Origin: Prauserella shujinwangii
GTDB taxonomy: Bacteria > Actinomycetota > Actinomycetes > Mycobacteriales > Pseudonocardiaceae
Length of the DNA: 64,000 nt
Assembly: GCF_003001955.1 (NCBI RefSeq)
Contig: NZ_PVNH01000010.1
Location: 244,893 to 308,892 of the forward strand
Reading direction: 5' to 3'
Below are positions 7,990 through 17,608 of this stretch, one piece after another. Position numbers and translations under genes: made by a program. The stretch's first letter is position 1. Each line of letters starts with the position of its first letter. Below the pieces are notes generated by a model. It had not been told where the DNA came from. It saw only the letters and a list, made by a program, of their open reading frames with translations, and did no database searches.

Positions 7990-9450
7990 GCCGGGGCGGT
8001 AGAGCAGGCCGAGGAACTCCAGCAGCACCCGTTCGCGCAGCCGGGCGGGCGCGGCGGCCAGCAGGGCGTTGACCGGGGCCATCCGCTCGGGCAGCGCGCC
8101 GTCGCCCGCCAGCCCCGCACCCGCGAGCAGGCCTTCGAACTGCTCCGCCGTCAACGTGTCCGGGTCGAGCGCTCCGATCGCCGCCACCAGCTCGGGCGCG
8201 ACCGCGACCGGTCCGGCCGCGCGGGCGGCGCGCACGGCGGCGGCGAGGTCGGTGAGGAAGGCGTCCTCACCGCCCCGGTTGGCGGCCGTGACGGTGAGGT
8301 GCAGGTTCACCGGTGACGAGCGGTGCGCGAACTGGGGCTGGACGTACCAGCCACGCGCCCGCATCTCGTCGGCCACGGTGAACAGGTCGAAGTCCGGCTC
8401 GCCGGTGGCGGGCCCGGCCGGCTCGCCGGTGAAGGCCAGCAGCGTGGCATCCGGGTCACCGAGCACGCGCAGGCCCGCGATCCGGCCGATGCCCTCACGC
8501 AGCGCGGCGGTCGCGGCACGTGTGTCGCGGGCGAGGCGGAGGTACCCGTCGTCGCCGACGTGCCGGAGCACCGCCCAGGCCGCCGCGAGCGGGCCACCGG
8601 ACTTGGTCGACTGGATCGTGGTGTTGAGCATCGTGTAACCGGGCCAGTCCGCGCTGGCGAAGTAGTGCCCACCGCGCAGCGCCGGGTCGGCGTGCAGCAG
8701 CACGGAGACGCCCTTCGGGCAGTAGGCGTACTTGTGCAGGTCCACCGAGATGCTGGTGACCCCGGGCACGGAGAAGTCGAACGGCGGCACAGCGGCGCCG
8801 AGCCGCCGCAGGTACGGCAGCACCCAGCCGCCGATGCACGCGTCGACGTGCATCCGCACCCCGCGGGCCGCCGCGGCGGCGGCGATCTCGCCGACCGGGT
8901 CGACGACGCCGTGCGCGTACGACGGCGCGCTCGCCACCACCAGGACGGTGTGCTCGTCGATGGCCGCCGCCATGGCGGCCGGGTCGGCGCGGAACGTCAC
9001 CGGGTCCACCGGCACCTCCACGGCCCGCACGCCGAACAGGTGCGCCGCCTTGCGGAACGCCGCGTGCGCGGTGGCGGGCAGCACGACGGCGGGCGCGGCC
9101 ACGTCCCGCCTGCCCTCCCGCGCGGCGAGCACCGCCAGCAGGCACGACTCCGTGCCGCCGGAGGTCACCGAACCGACCGTGGCCGTGGTGCCGCCGAGCA
9201 GTCCGGCGGCGGCCGCCACCACGTCGTTCTCCATGCGCAGCAGGCTGGGGAACGCGGTCGGGTCGAGCCCGTTCGCCGGCGACGCCAGCGCGTACGCCGC
9301 CATGCCCAGCTCGTCGAGTCCCCGGCGCCCGCTGTCGTAGACGTAGGCCAGGGTGCGGCCGCCGTGGGTGGGCATGTCCGCCGAGCGCAGCGCGCGCAGC
9401 TGGGCCAGCACGTCCTCCGCGTCGAGCCCGTCCGGGGGCAGCGCCGTCAC
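7984..9450 (-). CDS. Pyridoxal-phosphate-dependent decarboxylase / sphingosine-1-phosphate lyase-like
   Basis: Fold-type I PLP enzyme of 488 residues. SVTSGGTESCLLAVLAAR (about 95-112) contacts the cofactor phosphate, MHVDACIGGW supplies the Asp, and SVDLHKYAYCPKGVS carries the Schiff-base Lys. The layout matches group II amino acid decarboxylases and S1P lyases. GTG 9450 overlaps the stop of the transporter gene (GTGA), so the two are coupled. An extra C-terminal region of about 90 residues follows the catalytic fold. The substrate is not evident; import or export of an amine or amino acid by the coupled transporter is possible. Confidence 0.85.
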   Translation of the reverse strand: MTALPPDGLDAEDVLAQLRALRSADMPTHGGRTLAYVYDSGRRGLDELGMAAYALASPANGLDPTAFPSLLRMENDVVAAAAGLLGGTTATVGSVTSGGTESCLLAVLAAREGRRDVAAPAVVLPATAHAAFRKAAHLFGVRAVEVPVDPVTFRADPAAMAAAIDEHTVLVVASAPSYAHGVVDPVGEIAAAAAARGVRMHVDACIGGWVLPYLRRLGAAVPPFDFSVPGVTSISVDLHKYAYCPKGVSVLLHADPALRGGHYFASADWPGYTMLNTTIQSTKSGGPLAAAWAVLRHVGDDGYLRLARDTRAATAALREGIGRIAGLRVLGDPDATLLAFTGEPAGPATGEPDFDLFTVADEMRARGWYVQPQFAHRSSPVNLHLTVTAANRGGEDAFLTDLAAAVRAARAAGPVAVAPELVAAIGALDPDTLTAEQFEGLLAGAGLAGDGALPERMAPVNALLAAAPARLRERVLLEFLGLLYRPGS

Positions 9451-10781
9451 GAGCCCACCACCTCCGCCTTCCGTTCCCCGTCGAGGACGCTGCGCCGCAG
9501 CAGCGGGATACCCAGCAGGATCAGCACGGCGGGCAGCGCCGAGAACCCGACCGTGATCGCGGTGACCGCGCTGTCGGGCTGCGCCACCAGCCGGCCGCCC
9601 GCGCTGGAGACGTAACCGCCCGCGCCGAGCACCAGCCCGAACAGCCCGGGCCCGAGCGCGAGCCCGAGCGTCTCGGCGGCCGTCCACACGCCCGCCGTCA
9701 CCCCGGCCCTGGTGGCGCCCGTGCGTTCCTCCTCGGCGGTGATCAGGTCGGGCAGGATCGCCAGCGGGAAGACCTGGATGCCCGCGTAGCCGACCCCGGC
9801 CGCGGCCACGAAACAGAACACCGCCGCCAGCGGCAGCACCTGCGCGAACAGCAGGCCCACCAGTGCCGCGCCGAACACCGCGGACGCGACGCGGAAGCCG
9901 GTGAGCTTGCCACCGGTGCGCCCGATCCGGTCCCACAGCGGCATCACCAGCAGCGCGGGACCGACGAACCCGGCGAACAGCAGCGCCTGCAGGTCGGCGT
10001 CGCCGAGCACGTACCGCGCCACGTAGCTGACCCCGGCGAGCAGCGTCGCGACGCCGAGCGCCTGAACGAAGTACACGGCGAGCAGCCAGCGGAACGACCG
10101 CCACCGCCGCATCGTGGCCAGCAGCGCCCGCCACGTGGGCGTGGGCTGCAGCAGCCGCCCGGCGGGCGCGCGCCGGAGGCCGAGGTACACGCCGATCGTG
10201 CCCGCGACGATGAGCACCCCGACGAAGACGCCCATCACCCGGTAACCGGGCACGCCGCCCAGCGCGCTCACGATCGCGGGGGCGCCCGCACCGGACACGA
10301 GGATGGCCAGCGCCAGCACGGCGATCCGCCACGTGGTGAGCCTGGTCCGCTCGTGGTAACCGGCGGTGAGCTCGGCGGGCAGCGCGTTGAACGGCACCTG
10401 GAAGAACGCGAACGCGGTGGCGCAGGCGAAGAACACCGCGACCACGTAGGCCGCGTCGGTGGCGGGGCTGCCGAAGCCGGGGTGGGCGAACAGCGCCGCG
10501 AAGCACACCGCCAGCGCCAGCCCGCCGAGCAGCAGCGAGCGCCGCCTGCTGCCGCGCCGGGCGAGGCCCGCGTCGGAGATGCGGCCCGCGACCGGGTTGA
10601 ACAGCACGTCCCATGCCTTGGGCAGCAGCACGATCGCGCCGGCCGCGGCGGCGGGCACCGCCATCGTGTCGGTCAGGTAGGGCAACAGCAACAGCCCTGG
10701 CACGGTGCCGAACGCGCCGGTGACGAACGAGCCCAGCGAGTACCCGAGACGCGTCCGTCTCCCCAGCGCGACGTTGCTCAC
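9447..10781 (-). CDS. MFS transporter, GPH (MelB-like) type
   Basis: Membrane protein of 444 residues with about 12 hydrophobic segments. The N-terminal RTRLGYSLGSFVTGAFGTVP, and LLPKAWDVLFNPVAGRISD in the first cytoplasmic loop, are typical of glycoside-pentoside-hexuronide:cation symporters (KxxD and NPxxGxxSD). GTG start. Its stop overlaps the PLP enzyme start, and it begins 3 bp after the F420 oxidoreductase stop, so it lies in a minus-strand operon from the MpaB-like gene downwards. GPH members also move non-sugars, and the substrate is not known. Confidence 0.85.
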   Translation of the reverse strand: MSNVALGRRTRLGYSLGSFVTGAFGTVPGLLLLPYLTDTMAVPAAAAGAIVLLPKAWDVLFNPVAGRISDAGLARRGSRRRSLLLGGLALAVCFAALFAHPGFGSPATDAAYVVAVFFACATAFAFFQVPFNALPAELTAGYHERTRLTTWRIAVLALAILVSGAGAPAIVSALGGVPGYRVMGVFVGVLIVAGTIGVYLGLRRAPAGRLLQPTPTWRALLATMRRWRSFRWLLAVYFVQALGVATLLAGVSYVARYVLGDADLQALLFAGFVGPALLVMPLWDRIGRTGGKLTGFRVASAVFGAALVGLLFAQVLPLAAVFCFVAAAGVGYAGIQVFPLAILPDLITAEEERTGATRAGVTAGVWTAAETLGLALGPGLFGLVLGAGGYVSSAGGRLVAQPDSAVTAITVGFSALPAVLILLGIPLLRRSVLDGERKAEVVGS

Positions 10782-10784
10782 GGG

Positions 10785-11804
<1,020 letters not shown>

Positions 11805-11813
11805 GTCGTCTCC

Positions 11814-12773
11814 CTACTCTCGAACGTCCGGTGCATAGTGCGTCGGGCTGTCGCGTTCGTCCAGTGGCGGCAGGTTCCGCGCCGGGGTCTCCACCGGCGG
11901 GGTGTCCACCGGATCCTTGCCGAGCGCCCGGCGCCAGCCCGCCCTGGCGCGCGGGTGGTAGCGGCGCTCGAACGGCACGAGCGTGAACGCCGCGTTGATG
12001 GCCCGGCCGGCCAGGCGGTGCAGCCGCTCGTCCCGCCGCGTCCAGCGGAAGCCGAGCAGGTCGCGGACCGGCTGGTCGTACATGCCGACCGTCAGCCAGA
12101 CGAAGCCTTTCGCGACGGGCACGCGCAGCAGGCGCCACAGCGGGTCGGGCAGCCACCGCAGCGCCGGGGGCTTGGCGATCTCCCGGATGTCGAGCACGTC
12201 CCTGGTGGCCTTGTTGTCCTCCAGCACCTCGGTGCACATCCGCTGCCAGTACCGCTGGAAGTCCTCCCAGGTGCGCGGCACGGGACGCATGCTCATGTCG
12301 TACATCCGGTACCAGCGGACGTGCTCGTCGAACAGCTGCCTGCGCTGCGCCTCGGTGAGCCCGCCCATGAAGTGCTCGCCGATGCGGATCGTGCTCACGA
12401 AGAACGTGGCGTGCGCCCAGTAGTAGGTGTCCGGGTCGAGCGCGTGGTAGCGGCGCCCGCGCGCGTCGACCCCCTTGATCGTGTCGTGGTACCCGCGCAC
12501 CTCGAGCGCGGTGCGGTGGGCGCGCGGGCCGTCGTAGACGACGCCGCCGATCGGGTAGAGCGAGCGGAACAGCCGTTCCCAGCGTTCCCGGAAGAACTGC
12601 GAGTGCTGCTCGACACCCGCGCCGAGCCCGGGGTGCATGTTCTGCATGGACCCCGCCCACAACGCGATGAGCAGGCCCCGCCAGTCCCCGAAGATCCGCC
12701 AGGTCAGCGAGTCCGGGCCGAGTGGCTCCGGCCTCGTCCGCCTGGCGGCGCCGCGTTCCCCGGCCTGTGTCAT
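11814..12773 (-). CDS. MpaB-like oxygenase (DUF2236 family)
   Basis: Protein of 319 residues of the MpaB/latex-clearing-protein-related DUF2236 family. Diagnostic parts are a His near LYPIGGVVYDGPRAHRTALE, the HDTIKG motif, DPDTYYWAHATFF, and RTWEDFQRYWQRM. Members are putative heme b oxygenases. GGGAG precedes the ATG at 12773 by 5 nt. It is the first gene of a four-gene minus-strand unit (oxygenase, F420 oxidoreductase, transporter, PLP enzyme) and is divergent from a TetR gene across a clear operator, so TetR-controlled expression is likely. Confidence 0.88.
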   Translation of the reverse strand: MTQAGERGAARRTRPEPLGPDSLTWRIFGDWRGLLIALWAGSMQNMHPGLGAGVEQHSQFFRERWERLFRSLYPIGGVVYDGPRAHRTALEVRGYHDTIKGVDARGRRYHALDPDTYYWAHATFFVSTIRIGEHFMGGLTEAQRRQLFDEHVRWYRMYDMSMRPVPRTWEDFQRYWQRMCTEVLEDNKATRDVLDIREIAKPPALRWLPDPLWRLLRVPVAKGFVWLTVGMYDQPVRDLLGFRWTRRDERLHRLAGRAINAAFTLVPFERRYHPRARAGWRRALGKDPVDTPPVETPARNLPPLDERDSPTHYAPDVRE

Positions 12774-12810
12774 GGCAGCTCCCTCGCCGACGACCAAAGT
12801 GACCACACCT

Positions 12811-12833
12811 GTTGTCAGGCTAAGGTTGACAAC
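12811..12833. promoter_or_regulatory. TetR-type operator in divergent promoter
   Basis: Perfect inverted repeat GTTGTCA-N9-TGACAAC centred in the 87-bp gap between the MpaB-like gene and the TetR gene. The size and position are typical of an autoregulated TetR operator. It overlaps TTGACA (12826-12831 region), a good -35 element for the plus strand. Confidence 0.6.
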
Positions 12834-12860
12834 GAACGTAGTCAATTGAGGAGCGCAGTG

Positions 12861-13469
12861 ATGCCCGAAGCGGCCCGGACGTGGGCGGGGACGACGCTGG
12901 ACGACCGGAGAGCGGCCCGGCGCAGGCTGCTCCTGGACACCGGCCTGGAACTGCTCGGCACCGGGAGCGCCGCCGCGGTCAGCGTGCGGGCCGTGTGCCG
13001 GCACGCCCGGCTGACCGAGCGGTACTTCTACGAGAACTTCACCGACCGCGACGAGCTGGTCCTCGCCGTGTACGACGAGGTGGTCACCGAAGCGCACCGG
13101 GCCCTGGTCGGCGCGGTGGAGTCGAGCGGGCCGGGGCCGCGGCAGCGGGCGGAGGCCGCCGTGCGCGCGTTCGTGGCGCTCATCCTCGACGACCCCCGCA
13201 AGGGACGGGTGCTGCTGCTGTCCCCCGTCACCGACCCCACGCTGAGCAGGCGCGGGGTGGAGCGGCTGCCGATGTTCGCCGCGCTCGTGCGCGAGCAGCT
13301 GGCCGACCGGGCCGACGAGGAGGACCGCGAGATGACCGCCACCGCGCTGGTCGGCGCACTCGCCAACGTGTTCAGCGCCTACCTCGCGGGCACGCTCGCG
13401 GTCAGCAGGGAGCGGCTGACCGCGCACTGCGTGCGGCTCGTGCTCGGCGCCAACGCGCTGCACTCGTGA
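12861..13469 (+). CDS. TetR family transcriptional regulator
   Basis: Protein of 202 residues. The N-terminal HTH spans about 20-65 with AAAVSVRAVCRHARLTERYFYENFTDRDEL, quoted only to its first recognisable positions: the recognition helix is TERYFYENF. The C-terminal ligand domain is less conserved. GAGGAG lies 7 nt before ATG 12861. Divergent from the MpaB-like operon with a palindrome between them, it probably represses that operon and itself. Its 3' end abuts the convergent aldolase gene with no gap. Confidence 0.9.
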   Translation: MPEAARTWAGTTLDDRRAARRRLLLDTGLELLGTGSAAAVSVRAVCRHARLTERYFYENFTDRDELVLAVYDEVVTEAHRALVGAVESSGPGPRQRAEAAVRAFVALILDDPRKGRVLLLSPVTDPTLSRRGVERLPMFAALVREQLADRADEEDREMTATALVGALANVFSAYLAGTLAVSRERLTAHCVRLVLGANALHS

Positions 13470-14486
13470 TCAGCCGTCCCGCTCGGCGGCCAGCTGCAGG
13501 GCGATGTCGATGATCATGTCCTCCTGGCCGCCGACGTAACGGCGCTCCCCCACCCGGTACAGGATCTCGTGGGCGGGCACGCCGTAGCGCTCCGCGGCGC
13601 GCTCGGCATGCAGCAGGAAGCTCGAGTACACCCCGGCGTAGCCCTGGACGATCGACGAGCGGTCCAGCACCGGCAGCCGGGTGATGTAGGGCTTCACCAC
13701 GTTCTCCGCCGCGTCCATGAGAACGTCCTTGTCCACGCCGGTCGCCACCCCGAGCCGGTCGAAGACGGCGGCGAGCACCTCCGTGGGCGAGTTGCCCGCC
13801 CCGGCGCCCAGCGCGACGAGCGAGCCGTCGATCTGCCGCGCACCCGCCCGGTAGGCGAGCACGGAGTTGGCGACACCGAAGCTGAGGTTCTGGTGCCCGT
13901 GATAGCCGACCTGCGCCGCGTCGCCGAGCTCGGCGACGAGCGCGGCCACCCGGTCCGCGGCCTCCTCCAGGATGAGCGCACCCGCCGAGTCCACGACGTA
14001 CACGCACTGGCAGCCCGCGTCGGCCATGATCCGGGCCTGCTTGGCCAGCTCCTCCGGCGTGACCATGTGCGCCAGCATCAGGAACCCCACCGTCTCCAGG
14101 CCCAGCGCGCGGGCCTCGGTGAAGTGCTGGACGGAGACGTCGGCCTCGGTGCAGTGGGTGGCGATGCGCACCGCGCCGGCGCCGAGCCCGGCGGCGGCCT
14201 TCAGGTCGGTGACCGTGCCCAGCCCGGGCAGCAGCAGCACGGCGATCGTCGCCCGCTCGGCCTCGTCGACGGCGGCGGCGATCAGCTCGCGTTCGTCCAC
14301 CAGGGAGAACCCGTAGTTGAACGTCGAGCCGCCCAGGCCGTCGCCGTGCGTGACCTCGATGAGCGACACGCCCGCCCGGTCCAGCGCGCGGACGGTGTCG
14401 CGGACGTTCGCCTCGGTGAACCGGTGCGCCATCGCGTGGCTGCCGTCGCGCAGGGTGGTGTCGACCAACCGGACGTCGCGGTTCAT
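13470..14486 (-). CDS. dmpG: 4-hydroxy-2-oxovalerate aldolase
   Basis: HMGL-like TIM-barrel aldolase of 338 residues. [19 protein letters not shown] holds the catalytic Arg-Asp and the strictly typical His, [15 protein letters not shown] provides the metal-binding HxH, and [12 protein letters not shown] follows. It cleaves 4-hydroxy-2-oxovalerate to pyruvate and acetaldehyde and channels the aldehyde to its partner dehydrogenase. The start overlaps the stop of dmpF (ATGA), as expected for the enzyme pair. These enzymes end meta-cleavage pathways of phenols, phenylpropionate or steroids. The paired hydratase is not in the window. Confidence 0.96.
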   Translation of the reverse strand: MNRDVRLVDTTLRDGSHAMAHRFTEANVRDTVRALDRAGVSLIEVTHGDGLGGSTFNYGFSLVDERELIAAAVDEAERATIAVLLLPGLGTVTDLKAAAGLGAGAVRIATHCTEADVSVQHFTEARALGLETVGFLMLAHMVTPEELAKQARIMADAGCQCVYVVDSAGALILEEAADRVAALVAELGDAAQVGYHGHQNLSFGVANSVLAYRAGARQIDGSLVALGAGAGNSPTEVLAAVFDRLGVATGVDKDVLMDAAENVVKPYITRLPVLDRSSIVQGYAGVYSSFLLHAERAAERYGVPAHEILYRVGERRYVGGQEDMIIDIALQLAAERDG

Positions 14487-15397
14487 GCCCGCACCTCCCT
14501 GCGCCCGGTGATCCGCTCCGCGAGGAGCTCCCCGACCCGCGCGGCCGCCGCGGTCATGATGTCGAGGTTGCCCGCGTAGGCGGGCAGGTAGTCACCGTTG
14601 CCCGCCACCTCGAGGAACACCGCCACCCGCGCGTGGCCGTTCCAGTCCGGCCGGGGATCGTCGAACTGCGGCTCCGCCTTGAGCGTGTACCCCGGGACGT
14701 AGGTGCGGACGTGCTCGACCATCCGGTGGACCGACTCCGCGACCGCGTCCCGGTCGGCGTCCGGGTCGATCGCGCAGAAGACCGTGTCGCGCATGATCAT
14801 CGGCGGCTCCATCGGGTTGATGATGATGATCGCCTTGCCCTTGGCGGCGCCGCCGACCTCCTCCAGGCCGCGGGCGGTGGTCTCGGTGAACTCGTCGATG
14901 TTCGCGCGCGTGCCCGGGCCCGCCGAGCGGGACGACACTGACGCGACGATCTCCGCGTACGGCACCGGGGTGACCCGGGAGACCGCGTGCACGATCGGGA
15001 TCGTGGCCTGCCCGCCGCAGGTGATGAGGTTGAGGTTGGGCGCGTCCAGCTGGTCGGGCAGGTTCACGGCGGGGCAGGTGAACGGCCCCACGGCGGCCGG
15101 GGTGAGGTCGACCGCCTGGATCCCGGCCTCGGCGTAGCGCGGCGCGCTCGCGAGGTGGGCCTTCGCCGAGGTCGCCTCGAACACCAGCTCCGGCGGCTCG
15201 TCGCGGGCGAGCAGCCAGTCCACGCCGCCCGCGGAGGTCTCGATGCCCAGCTCCGCGGCCCTGGCCAGCCCGTCGGACGCCGGGTCGACGCCGACCATGT
15301 AGCGCACCTCGACCCGCTCGCTGCGGAGCAGTTTGGCGAGCAGGTCCGTGCCGATGTTCCCCGGGCCGACTATCGCGGCCGCCGCGCGTTCGCTCAT
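14483..15397 (-). CDS. dmpF: Acetaldehyde dehydrogenase (acetylating)
   Basis: Protein of 304 residues. The N-terminal Rossmann motif is [18 protein letters not shown], and the catalytic Cys lies in [37 protein letters not shown] is the conserved aldolase-interaction and NAD region. It oxidises acetaldehyde to acetyl-CoA with NAD and CoA. ATG 15397 starts just before the Rossmann strand; no strong Shine-Dalgarno is visible, and an upstream in-frame start at 15421 is possible. It is coupled to dmpG and divergent from an IclR gene 40 bp away. Confidence 0.95.
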   Translation of the reverse strand: MSERAAAAIVGPGNIGTDLLAKLLRSERVEVRYMVGVDPASDGLARAAELGIETSAGGVDWLLARDEPPELVFEATSAKAHLASAPRYAEAGIQAVDLTPAAVGPFTCPAVNLPDQLDAPNLNLITCGGQATIPIVHAVSRVTPVPYAEIVASVSSRSAGPGTRANIDEFTETTARGLEEVGGAAKGKAIIIINPMEPPMIMRDTVFCAIDPDADRDAVAESVHRMVEHVRTYVPGYTLKAEPQFDDPRPDWNGHARVAVFLEVAGNGDYLPAYAGNLDIMTAAAARVGELLAERITGRREVRA

Positions 15398-15437
15398 GCG
15401 GATGACCGTCGGGCACGGCATGCGGCATCATCAACGC

Positions 15438-16196
15438 ATGTGTCCCGCTGAGCGGAACGACCCCGGCGACCCCGCCTCGGCGGCCGTGCGGGTGGCCGCC
15501 CTGCTCACGGCGTTCGCACCCGGCGACGAGGCGCTGGGCGTGTCGGAGCTGGCTCGCAGGACCGGGCTGCCGAAGTCGAGCGTGCACCGGCTGACCGGGC
15601 ACCTGGTGCGCACCGGCCTGCTGGAGCGGGACGGCAGCGGCGTGCGGCTGGGGCTGCGGCTGTTCGAGATCGGGCAGCTGGCGACGCGGCAGCGCGGCCT
15701 CGTCGAGGCCGCCCGCCCGTACCTGGCCGACCTGCGCGAGGCGACCCGCAACACCGTGCACCTCGCGGTGCTGGAAGGCACCGAGGTGGTCTACCTCGAC
15801 GTGCTCCGCGGTCCGGACGCGCCGCGGCTGCCCTCGCGGATCGGGGGCCGCTTCGCCGCGCACGCCACGGCCGTGGGAAAGGCGATCCTCGCGTTCTCAC
15901 CGAAGTCCGTTGTGGACGGTGTGCTGGCGGCGGGGCTGCCGAGGATCAGCGCGCGCACGATCACCGCACCCGGGCTCCTGCGCCGGCAGCTCGGCCGGGT
16001 GCGGGAGGAGGGGCTGGCCTACGAGCGGGAGGAGTCGGGGCCGGGGGTGGTGTGCGCGGCCAGCCCGCTGTGCGGCAGCGACGGCACCGCCCGCGCCGCG
16101 ATCTCGCTGTCCGGCTGGACCAACCGCATGCGCGTCGAGCGGGTGGCACCCGCCGTGCGCACCGCCGCCCTCGCCCTGTCCCGCACCCTCCCCTAG
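15438..16196 (+). CDS. IclR family transcriptional regulator
   Basis: Protein of 252 residues. The winged helix is at about 15-75 (LGVSELARRTGLPKSSVHRL), and the effector domain follows with LREATRNTVHLAVLEGTEVVYLD and GGRFAAHATAVGKAILAF. IclR proteins often control aromatic catabolism genes, and this one faces dmpF-dmpG across 40 bp, so it is the likely regulator of that pair. ATG 15438. Two hairpins follow its stop. Confidence 0.92.
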   Translation: MCPAERNDPGDPASAAVRVAALLTAFAPGDEALGVSELARRTGLPKSSVHRLTGHLVRTGLLERDGSGVRLGLRLFEIGQLATRQRGLVEAARPYLADLREATRNTVHLAVLEGTEVVYLDVLRGPDAPRLPSRIGGRFAAHATAVGKAILAFSPKSVVDGVLAAGLPRISARTITAPGLLRRQLGRVREEGLAYEREESGPGVVCAASPLCGSDGTARAAISLSGWTNRMRVERVAPAVRTAALALSRTLP

Positions 16197-16216
16197 CCCC
16201 CGGCGCGCCCCAAACT

Positions 16217-16235
16217 CACCAATGTGGCATTGGTG
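16217..16235. repeat. Palindromic repeat CACCAATG-TGG-CATTGGTG
   Basis: Perfect 8-bp arms with a 3-nt loop, just after the IclR stop. The core CCAATGTGGCATTGG recurs at 33120-33138. Both copies sit between convergent gene ends, so a terminator role is likely but not proven. Confidence 0.6.
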
Positions 16236-16253
16236 GCGTCCAGCGCACCGAAC

Positions 16254-16288
16254 GCCACATCGGGTGCGCGTGACGCACCCGATGTGGC
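16254..16288. terminator. Bidirectional hairpin between IclR gene and xylA
   Basis: Perfect 15-bp arms, GCCACATCGGGTGCG and its complement, around a 5-nt loop. The right arm runs into GTGGCATTGGGGAGCTT, which is identical to the repeat at 33128-33144. The hairpin sits between two convergent genes. No T-tract follows. Confidence 0.6.
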
Positions 16289-16330
16289 ATTGGGGAGCTT
16301 CGGGGCGGAAGAGTGACGCGACGCCGGGGG

Positions 16331-17551
16331 TCAGCTCTCCTGGTGGCCGAGCAGGTGCTCGAACGCCAGCTGCGACAGGTGCGCCAGGCCGTAGCCGCGC
16401 TCGGCGGCGGCGTCGGGGTCGAACTCCTCGAACGCGGAGCGGTCGGCCTTGAGGTCCGCCGGGCGCTCGCCCTCGGCCAGCGTCGGCTCGGCCAGTGCGG
16501 GCACGCGCGCGGCGGCCAGCGCCTCCTGCACCCGCGGGTCGGCCCGGAACGCCCGCGCCCGCTCCCGCAGCAGCAGGTAGCTGCGCATGTTCGCGGCCGC
16601 GCTGGCCCAGACCCCGTCGAAGTCCTCGGTGCGCAGCGGCTTGTAGTCGAAGTGCCGCGGACCCTCGTAGCCGCCGTTCTCCAGCAGGTCCACGAGGAAG
16701 AACGAGGACAGCACGTCGCCGTGCCCGAAGATCAGGTCCTGGTCGTAGCGGGGCCCGCGCTGGCCGTTGAGGTCGATGTGGAACAGCTTGCCCTGCCACA
16801 GCGCCTGCCCGATGCCGTGGACGACGTTGAGCCCGGCCATCTGCTCGTGGCCGACCTCGGGGTTGAGGCCCACCATCTCGTGGTGCTCGAGCGTCGCGAT
16901 GAACGCCAGCGCGTGGCCGACGGTGGGCAGGAAGATGTCGCCGCGCGGCTCGTTGGGCTTCGGCTCGAGCGCCAGCCGCAGGTCGTAGCCCTGGTCGAGC
17001 ACGTACTGGGCGACCGTGTCGATGCCCTCCCGGTAGCGGTCGAGCGCGGCCCGCACGTCCTTGCCCGCGTCGGTCTCGGAGCCTTCCCGGCCGCCCCACA
17101 GCACGTAGGTGGACGCGCCCAGCTCCGCCGCCAGGTCCACGTTGCGCATGATCTTGCGCAGCGCGTACCGCCGGATGTCGCGGTCGTTGTTGGTGAGCGC
17201 GCCCTCCTTGAACACCGGATGCCCGAACAGGTTGGTGGTCGCCATCGGCACCACCAGCCCGGTCTCGTCGAGCGCGGTGCGGAACCGCTTGATGTGCTGC
17301 TCGCGGCTGGCGTCGTCGCTGCCGAACGGGATCAGGTCGTCGTCGTGGAAGGTGATGCCCCACGCGCCGAGCCCGGCGAGCTTGTGCACCGCCTCGGCCG
17401 GGTCGAGCGGAGCCCGGGTGGCCGAGCCGAACGGGTCGACGGCTCGCCAGCCGACCGTCCAGAGACCGAAGCTGAACTTGTCCTCACGAGTGGGTTGCAC
17501 GACCACGATGTCCTCCAGCACTGGAATAGTTCGGTCACTGAACTTATCCAT
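16331..17551 (-). CDS. xylA: Xylose isomerase
   Basis: Class I (short, actinobacterial-type) xylose isomerase of 406 residues. It shows [30 protein letters not shown] with the catalytic His, [29 protein letters not shown] with the metal-binding Glu, and [15 protein letters not shown]. It interconverts D-xylose and D-xylulose. ATG 17551 was chosen; GTG 17557, two codons upstream, is equally possible. It is divergent from a ROK repressor, and no xylulokinase gene is adjacent. The gene is separated from the convergent IclR gene by hairpins. Confidence 0.96.
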   Translation of the reverse strand: MDKFSDRTIPVLEDIVVVQPTREDKFSFGLWTVGWRAVDPFGSATRAPLDPAEAVHKLAGLGAWGITFHDDDLIPFGSDDASREQHIKRFRTALDETGLVVPMATTNLFGHPVFKEGALTNNDRDIRRYALRKIMRNVDLAAELGASTYVLWGGREGSETDAGKDVRAALDRYREGIDTVAQYVLDQGYDLRLALEPKPNEPRGDIFLPTVGHALAFIATLEHHEMVGLNPEVGHEQMAGLNVVHGIGQALWQGKLFHIDLNGQRGPRYDQDLIFGHGDVLSSFFLVDLLENGGYEGPRHFDYKPLRTEDFDGVWASAAANMRSYLLLRERARAFRADPRVQEALAAARVPALAEPTLAEGERPADLKADRSAFEEFDPDAAAERGYGLAHLSQLAFEHLLGHQES

Positions 17552-17578
17552 CGCCACGCGGTCGGGTCAAGACCTTTC

Positions 17579-17593
17579 GTTCAACGGCTGAAC
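17579..17593. promoter_or_regulatory. Candidate ROK/XylR operator
   Basis: Inverted repeat GTTCA-ACGGC-TGAAC in the 57-bp gap between xylA and the ROK gene. A second, similar element, GTTC-N7-GAAC, lies at 17529-17543 inside the first codons of xylA. Two half-related sites would suit a dimeric ROK repressor; this is inference. Confidence 0.5.
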
Positions 17594-17608
17594 CTTTAAG
17601 ATCGTCCG

